Part shown: positions 27,996 through 36,424 of the stretch, in pieces
How positions within the stretch are numbered: the stretch's first letter is position 1
Layout of the letters: every line of letters starts with the position of its first letter
Assembly (NCBI GenBank): GCA_965250115.1
Contig: CBDFNJ010000002.1
Span: forward strand, 1,178,001 to 1,242,000
Direction: 5' to 3'
DNA: 64,000 nt
Source: CBDFHB01 sp965250115
GTDB taxonomy: Bacteria; Acidobacteriota; Vicinamibacteria; Marinacidobacterales; SMYC01
Position numbers and translations under genes: made by a program
Notes under the pieces: model-generated
Database searches by the model: none
What the model saw: the letters and a program-made list of their open reading frames with translations, nothing else
Told to the model about the DNA's origin: nothing

Positions 27996-29120
27996 CTAGA
28001 GGACGAAGTTGAAGCTGAAGACGCCCCTGTCGCTACGATCGCGATCGCGGAAACGATACTCGAAGGTCAAGCGAACCCGTTCCAAAAACCAGGCGAAGCC
28101 GCCCACGGCGAGACTCCGGTGGGTTTCCACTTCTCGTACCTGCGCATAGCGCGCAGACAACGTCAGCCAGTCGGTGGTGAGTTTTTCGAACTGCACGAAT
28201 CCCCCGTGGGAGTCGGTCGTCGCTGGCTGAAGCCCGCGGTCCCTGCCCCAAAGATACATGCCATAGACCGTGATGCCGGACGTCCCATAGCGAAGGTCGA
28301 GGTCGGCTCCTAGGCGGGTGTGCTCGGCGCTCACCGGTCCGGTTTCGAAAGTCAGCTCGTCCTTGCCGTCATAGAAGAAGCCGCCTACCCGATGAGCCCC
28401 GCCGATATCCGCAACGAATCGAGCATAGAGATCGAGGCCGAAAGAGCTCTCGGTCGATCTTCGGACGGTGTCCGTGAGAGACACCGAGTAGCGGCCCCAA
28501 TCGAGGGGCCGACCCGAGACCTCGAACCCGCGTTGTGGCGCCGCCATGCTCCAGCTCGAATCGCCGCCAGAGAGAAAGTAGGCCTCGTACTCGAAGAGAT
28601 TATGAGTTCTGGCTTGCGTGAAAGGGAGGTCCAGCTCGAACGCGCCGCCGCGAAGGTTGACGAGACCCCGCCGTACCGATGGGAGGAGGTCATAGCCCCC
28701 CACCCACGCCTCCTAAATGGGGAGACGGTCCAGGCTCTCGCTGTCGGCAACAAAAGGCTGAGCCACCCAGAACGAAAGGTGCGAGCCCAATCCGCCCGCG
28801 GCAATGCCCTTGAATAGGCCTTGGGTAGAGCTACCCCCTTCGGATGGGAAAGTGGTGTAGCTCGTCGTACGAAGCGCCACTGGAAAGGCCTTCACCGCAT
28901 CGAGCAGGGACGAAGCGTCGTCCTCCACACGGAATCCGTCCTCCTTGAACCGTCTGCCGAATGGAGTCAGTTTCGGATAGGGGTCGTAGCAACCACTGTA
29001 GGGCATGAACGTAAACACCGACGTCGTCTTGCTGTACTTTCGCGCGAAGGCGGGAGAGGCTTCGGCCCAGCTCGACGCGCTGAATAGGACCACCGCAGCC
29101 ACGACCGCTCGAAGTCTCAT
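27996..29120 (-). pseudogene. porin-like outer-membrane protein with amber stop and lost heme motif
   Basis: The frame starts at ATG 29120 with a signal peptide (MRLRAVVAAVVLFSASSW) and is open to 27996 except for a TAG at 28713-28715, after SLDRLPI. Beyond the stop, the frame continues as GGYDLLPSVRRGLVNLRGGA and strand-like repeats to a barrel-type end, VFSFNFVL. The N-terminal FARKY segment and PKLTPFGRRFKEDGFR recall exported proteins that usually carry a C-x-x-C-H heme site between them. Here that site reads SVFTFM, so no heme can attach. The gene is 7 bp downstream of a YfiR-like gene. Probably a decayed gene. Confidence 0.7.
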
Positions 29121-29127
29121 CACCCTG

Positions 29128-29658
29128 CTAGTGCTCCACAATTCGGCAAAGGGCGAGAAAACCCGCTTCGAACGAGGCCCCAGCTTCCCGCGCGGCGGCG
29201 AGGTTGATTACGAAACCGGGCCTACCGTTCGAAAGCTCCATACCAACGGCTAGTCCCTGATCGACGTTTCCAGGTGTGGTGGAGAACACCAAGAGGTTCG
29301 CTTCTTCGCTCTGCTTCGCGAGATGCGCGACCGCTTCGTCCGGAAGGGGAGCCGCAACGAGAACCCGTGAGCCAGCAAGCTCGAGGGGCGTGCCGCGGGT
29401 GTAGGCGATGCGTACGAAGTCGACGCGTTTTCCCTTTACCCGCAGGCGGGTGAGCCCTTTGTGCGTGGCGAGAATGCGGTCGACCGTGCGCGACGATTCG
29501 CCGTCAATGGGGTCGTAGACGATGCCGATGACGAGCTTGTCGGATTCGATCTGTAGGTTTCGCTCGAACCCGAGCGCTTTCAAGAAGGCGGGAAGCTGAA
29601 CGTCGATGGGAACGTCCGCCGCTGACAGCAGCGCGAGGGCGAGAAGCCAAGTCGACAT
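29128..29658 (-). CDS. YfiR-like periplasmic protein (DUF4154)
   Basis: 176 residues with an N-terminal signal peptide. The pattern LPAFLKALGFERNLQIESDK, IGIVYDPIDGESSRTVDRIL, AGSRVLVAAPLPDE, ANLLVFSTTPGNVDQGLAVG and PGFVINLAAAREAGASFEAG matches the DUF4154/YfiR family, which in Pseudomonas restrains a membrane diguanylate cyclase from the periplasm. No cyclase is adjacent here; the neighbour is the broken porin-like gene, so the partner is unknown. Intact, ending with TAG. Confidence 0.8.
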   Translation of the reverse strand: MSTWLLALALLSAADVPIDVQLPAFLKALGFERNLQIESDKLVIGIVYDPIDGESSRTVDRILATHKGLTRLRVKGKRVDFVRIAYTRGTPLELAGSRVLVAAPLPDEAVAHLAKQSEEANLLVFSTTPGNVDQGLAVGMELSNGRPGFVINLAAAREAGASFEAGFLALCRIVEH

Positions 29659-29782
29659 CCTTCAATGCCGCCGCAATGAGCGTGCCGAGGAACAACCCAC
29701 CACCGGTCAATGGCTTACGTAGACTGTGAACTGTTTACGGGGTGGAAGTCCCACGCAGAGCGGGAAGCTCCTTAACATTTTT

Positions 29783-30443
29783 GGGCCTACGCGGATTCGT
29801 GTGGGTAAGTCCTGACGGAAAAACAGTGTAACTCATTGTGTGGAAAAGGTATCGAGTACTTCATCAGGTGCTGAAAAGTGGTCCATTTTTAGGATAGGCT
29901 AACCGAGTGAAAAATTCCCAGTCGATCCGCTCGCTGTTTGCGCTGCCAGGTTTCGTGGTGTGCCGGATTGAAGGGTCTATTCGGTGACCGATACGCCCGC
30001 GTCATCCAGCTCAAGAGGCGAAAAAAACAGCTGTGCGCTCTTACTGTGGGCAACGGTGCCGGGGGCGCTATGACAAGCAAGTGTGCCGGGTCCGCGACCT
30101 GTCGTTGGCAGGCTGGCGGATCTATCTGGAATACGAGCGTTGGCGCGTCAACTGTCCTGGGTGCGGCGGTTTGCATGTAGAACACCTGGACTGGCTGGCG
30201 AACAACTCGCGCTACACCTAGCGTTTTGCGACGCATGTGGGCAAGCTGTGCCGGACAAGGCGGTGGCCGAGATGGAACGTCTGCGCCTCCTAGTTGAAGG
30301 GGTCAACAACAAAATCCGTGTGCTGCAACGACGCGCCTACGGCTATCGCGACGAGGAATATCTCAAGCTGAAGATCGTGGCGGCATTCCTTCCGCCATTA
30401 CCCAGAAATGCCGTCTTCAACCCACACGAATCCGCGTAGACCC
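29783..30443 (+). mobile_element. ISL3-type element with an internal deletion
   Basis: 661 bp. The left end GGGCCTACGCGGATTCGTGT and the complement of the right end GGGTCTACGCGGATTCGTGT form a near-perfect inverted repeat. The 8-bp target duplication ACATTTTT lies at 29775-29782 and 30444-30451. ISL3 elements are normally about 1.3-1.5 kb, so the core has been lost while both ends survive. The element could still be mobilised by an intact relative. Confidence 0.85.
29938..30439 (+). pseudogene. ISL3-family transposase remnant
   Basis: Fragments in several frames. The N-terminal zinc-finger part reads YCGQRCRGRYDKQVCRVRDL, ERWRVNCPGCGGLHVEHLDW and LANNSRYT, hits a TAG, and goes on as RFATHVGKLCR. 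The C-terminal part reads LLVEGVNNKIRVLQRRAYGY and RDEEYLKLKIVAAFLPPL, typical of ISL3 C termini. The central DDE core is missing between them, near 30265. A frame change also occurs near the A7 run at 30019-30025. Not functional. Confidence 0.8.
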
Positions 30444-30451
30444 ACATTTTT

Positions 30452-30752
30452 TAATGCCTGCTCGGTCTGCTCAGTTCCTCGGCTTCCCCATGAACCCAGT
30501 GGTGTCCAAAACTCGATCGAATCCTAGAATACGACTCGAGTGGCGCTTTGAGAGCTGTCCCGCGCGTGCTCGGCTTGGAAGCTAGTGTCCCTTGGCGAGA
30601 CTAAGTCTGTCCGCCGGGGTAAGATGCCTGTGAAAATGCGGGGATGTTCATTACTCCATCTTTCGGCCCGAAACCTTCGGAGTAGTTTGGAATTTCAGGT
30701 TCCAGGTAACGCCCAGCATCGAGGGCCCGTTTACAGTGTAAGGAGCTTGCTT
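30452..30752. other. no gene recognised
   Basis: About 300 bases between the ISL3 remnant and the DUF2092-like gene. No conserved reading frame or stable RNA is evident. It probably contains the promoter of the DUF2092-like gene, whose AAGGAG lies at 30740-30745, but no clear -35/-10 pair stands out. Confidence 0.4.
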
Positions 30753-31292
30753 GTGAAAATGAAAACGTTCAGGACCTACAGCCTGGTTTTTTTGGTCGCC
30801 GTCCTTCCTCTGGCGCCGCTCGGAGCGGTCGAACGAGGTGGCCAGTCGCGTATCGACGCACAGGCGGATCGCATTCTGCGCGAGATGGGCGAGTGCTTGA
30901 AAACGGCCGAAGAGTTCAGCTTTCGGGCCGACGTCGCCTACGACGAAATTGTGGAAGAGCAGATGATCCTATTCGGTGGTGTTGGGCAGATATCGATCCG
31001 TCGTCCCAACCGATTGAACGCCGAGTTCAACGGCGATCAACGCCAGACCCGAGTCGTCTTCGACGGGAAGACGGTGACGCTTTTCAACGCCGCCAAAAAC
31101 CTCTACGCGGTGACACAAGCCCCGCCCGAGATTGACGGCGCGCTCGATCATCTTTTCGAGTTGTACGGTTCTTCCGTGCCGATAGCGGATCTCGTTTACG
31201 CCGATCCGTACCGCACACTGATCGAAAATGTGGAAAGCGGTTACGTCGTTGGCAAACACCCCGTAAACGGGACTCGGTGTAACCACCTTGCC

Positions 31293-32727
31293 GAAAGTGT
31301 GCCAATCTTAGTTGGGAATTGAAACGGCTCCAAACCCCGTGGTTTGATGGCGTTGGACAAAACGAAATCAAGCCGCGAAGAAAGGAGCCGAGATGGGAAG
31401 TCTGCTACGTTCGGTCAAGAAACGCAAGAAGTCGCGTCGTTTGGGTGAGGTCGAGATGGTGAGGCACGAGGATTACGGGGAACTCGCGCTGGACGCCAAG
31501 GTAGAGATGATCCGTTCGTTGGTCCCCCTTGGTCTAATGCACGTTCACGAGTTGTTCGACGACGAAGTGAAGGCGTTGGCGGGAGAGCGATACTCTCGCA
31601 AGGACGAGCTGGAGCGCGGTCGCCGTCACGGAAGCAACCCGGGCACGGTAGGGCTTGGCGGCCAGCGGGTACCGATCCGTGTGCCACGGGTTCGGAGCAT
31701 CGAGGGAGGAGAGATTCCGCTTCGCTGCTACGAGGCGGTGAGCCACGGCGGTGAGGTGAATGATCTTCTGCTGAAACGAGTTCTCTACGGAATCTCTTGT
31801 CGCAACTACGAGGCGGCAGCGGAAGCGATTCCGGGCGCCATCGGGCTGTCGAGCTCAACGGTGTCCCGAGGGTTCGTGCAAGCGAGCGCTGCGAAGCTGC
31901 GGGAGATGCAGGAACGAGATCTGACCGGCGAGGATGTGGTGGCGCTGTTTCTGGATGGGAAGACATTCGCCGAGGCAACGATGGTCGTGGCTCTGGGCAT
32001 CACGCTTTGCGGGGAAAAACGCTTCTTGGGCTTCGTGGAGACGGACACGGAGAACGCGCAGGTGTTGACGCCGTTCCTGTGTTCACTGCTCGAGCGGGGA
32101 CTCGATATCTCCCAGGGTCTGCTGGTGATCATCGACGGCGGCAAGGGTCTCCAAGCGGCAGTCAAGAAGGCATTCCGTAAGCGGGCCCTGATACAACGCT
32201 GCCAGTGGCACAAACGTGAAAACGTAGTGAGCTACCTGTCCAAGGGCGAGCAGGCGTCATGGCGCAAGCGGCTCCAGTGGGCCTACAACAGGCCGGAGTA
32301 CGAAGAGGCCCTCACTGCGCTCGAGCAACTCCACGGTGAGTTAGAAGAGCGGAACCAATCCGCAGCTGGCAGCCTGGAGGAAGGCCTTGAGGAGACGCTG
32401 ACGTTGCATCGACTCGGCGTACACGCGGTGCTGGGCCGTTCGTTCAAGACGACGAACTGCCTTGAGTCCGTCAATGCTCTCGTCGAGGAACGCTGCGCGA
32501 AGGTCGACCACTGGAAGAACTCGAGCCAACGCCAGCGCTGGTTGGCAACGGCGCTCGTAGACATCGAACCGCGCTTGAGGAAGGTGGTGGGCTACCGCCA
32601 TCTTCCCAAGCTTCGCGAAGCTCTCAAGCGGGAACTGAAGATCGAGGCGAAGACATCAACCGTATCGAAGAAGAAGGTCGCTTAAACGTGAGCCGTGGAG
32701 AGTTTCAACTAAGAATGGGCTTGGCTC
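31293..32727 (+). mobile_element. IS256-type element, copy 2 (inside DUF2092-like gene)
   Basis: 1435 bp, same ends as copy 1. The 8-bp target duplication ACCTTGCC flanks it at 31285-31292 and 32728-32735. The few differences from copy 1 (for example at the right tip and in four transposase codons) show two slightly diverged sources or time since duplication. Confidence 0.94.
31393..32685 (+). CDS. IS256-family transposase, copy 2
   Basis: 430 residues, nearly the same as copy 1; changes are L-to-F in HELLDDE, M-to-T and N-to-K around LGIMLCGENRF, and R-to-C in TPFLRSLLE. Catalytic residues in VVALFLDGKTF, LVIIDGGKGLQ and NCLESVNAL are unchanged, so activity is likely kept. Confidence 0.93.
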   Translation: MGSLLRSVKKRKKSRRLGEVEMVRHEDYGELALDAKVEMIRSLVPLGLMHVHELFDDEVKALAGERYSRKDELERGRRHGSNPGTVGLGGQRVPIRVPRVRSIEGGEIPLRCYEAVSHGGEVNDLLLKRVLYGISCRNYEAAAEAIPGAIGLSSSTVSRGFVQASAAKLREMQERDLTGEDVVALFLDGKTFAEATMVVALGITLCGEKRFLGFVETDTENAQVLTPFLCSLLERGLDISQGLLVIIDGGKGLQAAVKKAFRKRALIQRCQWHKRENVVSYLSKGEQASWRKRLQWAYNRPEYEEALTALEQLHGELEERNQSAAGSLEEGLEETLTLHRLGVHAVLGRSFKTTNCLESVNALVEERCAKVDHWKNSSQRQRWLATALVDIEPRLRKVVGYRHLPKLREALKRELKIEAKTSTVSKKKVA

Positions 32728-33733
32728 ACCTTGCCTTCATGCAAGAGGGAATCGACTGGCAGATTTGGATCGAAGACGGGCCGCGACCCCTGCCAAGGAA
32801 ACTGGCAATCACATACGTCGACGAGCCGGGCTCGCCCCAATACATCGCCGAGCTGTCGGATTGGAACTTCCAGCCTCGGCTCTCGGATCACTACTTCACG
32901 TTTCGCCCACCCGCGGGATCGGACGAGATCTAATTCCTGCCACCTCAAGAACGCACCCCGCCGAGCGAGGACGATAACCCATGAGCGAGAGACAAGTAAC
33001 CTCGAGGGTTTACCGACCCTTGGTGTTCGTGAACGCTGCCCTGATGGTTGGGGGCACGTTGTTCCAGGTTCCGAAGCTAGAAGCCGCGCAGAGAAATCGT
33101 GGGAGCGTTCGTCATTCCAGTAGAACTGGGCCGGGAGGCAACACCCGGACCACCACCACCAGAACAGCGACCCGGGGCACAGCCCGGCGCCCGGCTGCCG
33201 CACCGGCAACCCGGTCCGCCGCGCGCACTGGCTATCGTCGTGGCGCCGCCGTCGGGTATCGGCACGGTAGCTACTACGGTTGGCACGATGCCCGGAATGA
33301 CTACTGGAAGTGGCGAACCGTAACCGGGTTATTCAAGTTAGGCGTCTATGCAGCGACGACGCCCAAGCAATCGACGACCGTAGTCGTGACCGGAACCACG
33401 TACTACTACTCTGGAGGGGTGTACTACACGTCATCCGGCAGTGGCTATGTCGTGGTCGCACCACCGCCCGGCGCCGTCGTTTACTCGATACCGACGTATT
33501 CAACGGTGGTCTATGTCGGAACCACCGAGTATGTTTACGTCAACGGAGCCTACTACGTCCCGACCACGAAGCCGGCGGAACAGCCTCCGCCACCCGATCC
33601 CAACGCACAAACAGCTGCTTCGCCAGAGGAAGCCGAGGATCCCTCCGAGATTCCGATGAAGGAGGGGGGAGAAGAGCAGAACTACGAAGTCGTCGCTGCG
33701 CCGGTAGGAGCTGCCGTGCCATACCTTCCGGAA

Positions 33734-35193
33734 GGGGATGTCCCGGCCGCTGTTGAATTTGGTCGGGTAGCGGCGGCACCTGTGAATACTCTTAGGCAGC
33801 AACCTCATCGCTGTCAAGAGATTTCTGTTTGCTTCTAAGCGCGTGAACGAGAGCGCCCATATGGCGATAGCCTTTGATACGGTGAAACTTTTTCTCCGCC
33901 GTGACGACGCCGAGAGCGGTCCATCGGCGAATCATGGAAGGACTCTTCCACCGCTTGACGTTTCTCGAGACTCTGCGGATGGTGCCGTTGAGATTCTCGA
34001 TGGCGTTTGTCGTGGCCAGAGATTTGCGAAGTAACTCGGGTAGAGCGAGCTTCACAACCGTGAGGGTCTCTTCCATCCCTTCTCGAAGGCTTCCGGCAGC
34101 TTCGTCGTAGCCGTTTCGCTCGAGCCACGACACCAATGCCTGAAGTCGCTTGCGCGCCTTGTCGGCACTCTTGCATTTGTACGCTTCCTTCATTGTCTGG
34201 AGCACGTAGGCGTGACGGGACTTGGGAAGGTACGAGCGTAGATTTCGGAGTTTGTGGAGCTGGCATCTTTGGATAACCGCGAGATCCCCCAAAACGTCGA
34301 CGAGTGCTTTGCGGATCCCTTTGCCTCCGTCCACTACGCAGAGAATCGATTCGTCGATCCGCAATCCCCGCTCGAGAAGGTTCTGCAACATCGCGGTGCA
34401 CATCCGAGAGTTCTCCGTCGAGCCCAGCCATATACCCAAGGGCACCTTCGTTCCATCTATTGTGATACCGAGAGTTACGACGACGGTCTGTCCGGCCACC
34501 TCAAGGCCATCCATCATTAGTGCCGCAAGCTCGAACTCCTCTAGCCTCCGAGATAGGTATTCCTCGAGCTTCTTAGTCGTCTGGCTCACGAGGTGACGGC
34601 TGGCGGCACTCTTGCTCGTGCCACGAGACTTCAACTTCGCCGAGGGTTTGTCCAGACTCGATTCGTAATTTCGGGTCGATACCCCCATCAAGATCTGGTT
34701 CAGCACTCGCTCCGGAAGCGGGTCTTCTTCGCGGAAGGCTTCGAAGTGTGGAAGCGACGCCTCCTCGCCCGACTTCGAACGAACTCGAGGTCGCGACACT
34801 TGGATTCGACGACCGCCGAAGCTCAGCTCCCCATCCGTGCTCCCCCAGTGGTTATGAGTTCGCTCCTTCTCGTGCTTGCCCTTCGGCCCCGCGATCTTCT
34901 CCGCGTCCTCTCTCAGGAGTAGGTGCAATGCGGTCAGTCCTTGCTCGTACACCCATTCCGTCAGGTCCGCCTTCGTGGCCGCGATCCCAGCTATCATCGG
35001 TAGCAGTATCTGACCGACTTGGCCAACTACCTTGCCCGTAGGCGAGTGCGTTTGCTTTCTTACTGGCTTCTTTGATTTCCTTGGCATGGTGGCTCCTTGT
35101 CCCCCTCTGGAGACGGTTGGTTTGGCAGACCTATTCTTAGGCCGGCCAAGGAGCCGCCGCTACCCCAAATTCAACATCCGGCGGGACATCCCC
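33734..35193 (-). mobile_element. IS256-type element, third and unrelated copy (inside DUF6515-like gene)
   Basis: 1460 bp. The ends are GGGGATGTCCCGGCCGCTGT (left) and, on the complement of the right, GGGGATGTCCCGCCGGATGT; the inverted repeat extends to about 50 bases with small gaps. The palindromic 8-bp duplication TTCCGGAA lies at 33726-33733 and 35194-35201. Sequence and ends differ from copies 1 and 2, so this is a separate lineage. Confidence 0.92.
33792..35087 (-). CDS. IS256-family transposase, second lineage
   Basis: 431 residues, intact. DDE residues: LAALMMDGLEVAGQTVVV (Asp), ILCVVDGGKGIRKAL (Asp), TTNAIENLNGTIRR (Glu). The family block VIQRCQLHKLRNLRSYLPKS is present. Similar length to the other IS256-type transposases here but clearly divergent in sequence. 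Confidence 0.93.
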   Translation of the reverse strand: MPRKSKKPVRKQTHSPTGKVVGQVGQILLPMIAGIAATKADLTEWVYEQGLTALHLLLREDAEKIAGPKGKHEKERTHNHWGSTDGELSFGGRRIQVSRPRVRSKSGEEASLPHFEAFREEDPLPERVLNQILMGVSTRNYESSLDKPSAKLKSRGTSKSAASRHLVSQTTKKLEEYLSRRLEEFELAALMMDGLEVAGQTVVVTLGITIDGTKVPLGIWLGSTENSRMCTAMLQNLLERGLRIDESILCVVDGGKGIRKALVDVLGDLAVIQRCQLHKLRNLRSYLPKSRHAYVLQTMKEAYKCKSADKARKRLQALVSWLERNGYDEAAGSLREGMEETLTVVKLALPELLRKSLATTNAIENLNGTIRRVSRNVKRWKSPSMIRRWTALGVVTAEKKFHRIKGYRHMGALVHALRSKQKSLDSDEVAA

Positions 35194-35442
35194 TTCCGGA
35201 AGAGGCGGAGGAGAAAACCGTAAGTGGGAAGAAGTACTTCGTCGACGACGGTACGTACTATCGCGCGTTCGCGAGCGATGGCGACACGGTCTACATGGTG
35301 GTCGAGGATCCCCACGGTCAGGCCTGAGAGGAGGCAGAGGTGTTGCGCGAAAGCGCGTAAGTGAATGGTGGCTTGATCTTCGCTTTCTAGCGGACTCGGT
35401 CATTTCTGCTTCAGCCAAGCACGTCTTCTTCTCCGACCGTCG

Positions 35443-36414
35443 CTAAGTAGCTCCGGCCGGAAGGTCAGGAAACTCACTGAGAAGTTTCTGCCAAGCGGCC
35501 TTCTCACGGGCGGGATCCACCAACTGTGCGAGGCGCCTCCCCGCGGCTGCGAGTTGCTCGTAAAAGGTCTGGTCGGTCTCCGCGCTCAGGAGGAGGCGGG
35601 CGAGCTCCTCGGTGTTTCCCACCGGAAAGTAACCCGGGTAGTCCTCGCCCAAGGTGCCAAGGTTGCCCGGGATTCGCGTGGCGACGATCGGAACCGAAGC
35701 AGCCAAGGCCTCCGAGACTACGTTGGCGCCTCCCTCCATCGTGGATGAGATCACGAGGAGATGGCTCGCGGTGAGGAGCGCCTGGGATTGCGCGCGACTG
35801 AGCTCTTCCAGCCAACGATAGCGCGGGTTGGTCTCCGCCTCGGCGCGCGCTTGCTCGGCGGCGTCGTCGTTCAGCGCCCGGCCGGCGTGCAGGACTCGAG
35901 TGCGAGAGGTCGGGGGAAGCAGCCGCGCCGCGCGCGCGGCGCGGAGGGGATCCTTGATGTCCCGGAGATGCGCTAACACGCAGACTTGAAAAGAGTCCGG
36001 TTCCCTTGGCGCGCGCTTGGGCGGGGCAAGCGACGATTGGTGAATAACGCGGGTTTTTTCGTGCAGGTGGGAAGGCAGATCGTCCAATGCCCGTGGTTGC
36101 AATACGACGAGGCGGGAGGCGATATCGAGAGTTCGTTGTGCTTCGCGAGAGCTCTTGATATCGCGGTAGAGATCGGTTCCGGCAAGGCAGACAATGATGG
36201 CCGCACTCGGGTGCAGTGTGTGGAACCGGGCGACGGAGTCTGCGCTGCGGCGAGCGTGAAGGGCGATCAGGAGGTCGCCGCGGCCTTCGCTATAGCTCGT
36301 CGTGAGCTCGACACGATGGCCAAGCTCGGTGAGGAGGTCGGCCCACCGGCAAGCGGTGACGGCGTTGCCCAACACGGCGTCGGGCGGGACCGGTGTCACC
36401 AGCGTAATGTGCAT
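35443..36414 (-). CDS. senB: SenB-like selenosugar synthase (TIGR04348 glycosyltransferase)
   Basis: 323 residues from ATG 36414, ten bases after the senA stop. A GT-B glycosyltransferase: MHITLVTPVPPDAVLGNAV, RWADLLTELGHRVEL, ALHARRSADSVARFH, then VCVLAHLRDIKDPLRAARAA, LLVISSTMEGGANVVSEALA and VPIVATRIPGNLGTLGEDYP. These are the hallmarks of the TIGR04348 group, of which SenB makes a seleno-sugar from selenophosphate and a UDP-sugar. Adjacency to a SenA-type gene supports this over an ordinary glycosyltransferase. No selenophosphate synthetase (senC/selD) is in the window, so it must be supplied from elsewhere in the genome if the pathway works. Confidence 0.85.
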   Translation of the reverse strand: MHITLVTPVPPDAVLGNAVTACRWADLLTELGHRVELTTSYSEGRGDLLIALHARRSADSVARFHTLHPSAAIIVCLAGTDLYRDIKSSREAQRTLDIASRLVVLQPRALDDLPSHLHEKTRVIHQSSLAPPKRAPREPDSFQVCVLAHLRDIKDPLRAARAARLLPPTSRTRVLHAGRALNDDAAEQARAEAETNPRYRWLEELSRAQSQALLTASHLLVISSTMEGGANVVSEALAASVPIVATRIPGNLGTLGEDYPGYFPVGNTEELARLLLSAETDQTFYEQLAAAGRRLAQLVDPAREKAAWQKLLSEFPDLPAGAT

Positions 36415-36424
36415 TCCGCGTGTT

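Larger units (their letters stand above)
30753..32933 (+). pseudogene. DUF2092-like exported protein split by IS256 copy 2
   Basis: The gene starts at GTG 30753, seven bases after AAGGAG (an ATG at 30759 is the alternative), with a signal peptide (TYSLVFLVAVLPLAPLGAVE). It runs through FRADVAYDEIVEEQMILFGG, RPNRLNAEFNGDQRQTRVVF and DGKTVTLFNAAKNLYAV to GTRCNHLA at 31292. After the element and its duplicated ACCTTGCC, the same frame continues from 32736 as FMQEGIDWQIWIEDGPRPLP and IAELSDWNFQPRL to a TAA at 32931-32933. The rejoined protein is about 246 residues and fits the DUF2092 family (LolA-like periplasmic fold). Clearly a recent insertion; without it the gene would be intact. Confidence 0.9.
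32981..35327 (+). pseudogene. DUF6515-like exported protein split by a third IS256-type element
   Basis: The first part (32981-33733) has a basic, Thr/Arg-rich start and Tyr/Val-rich repeats: TTYYYSGGVYYTSSGSGYVV, TTEYVYVNGAYYVPTT and YEVVAAPVGAAVPYLPE. After the element and the duplicated TTCCGGAA, the frame resumes at 35202 as EAEEKTVSGKKYFVDDG and YYRAFASDGDTVYMVVEDP, ending TGA at 35327. These Y-x-x-G-V-Y-Y and V-V-x-x-P-x-G-A-x-V repeats are typical of DUF6515 proteins. The gene follows the DUF2092-like gene by 47 bp, probably one operon of envelope proteins. Function unknown. Confidence 0.85.

Noticed and set aside
31393..32685. Copies 1 and 2 of the IS256-type element as an assembly duplicate
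   Set aside because: They differ at several bases and have different 8-bp target duplications, so they are separate insertions.
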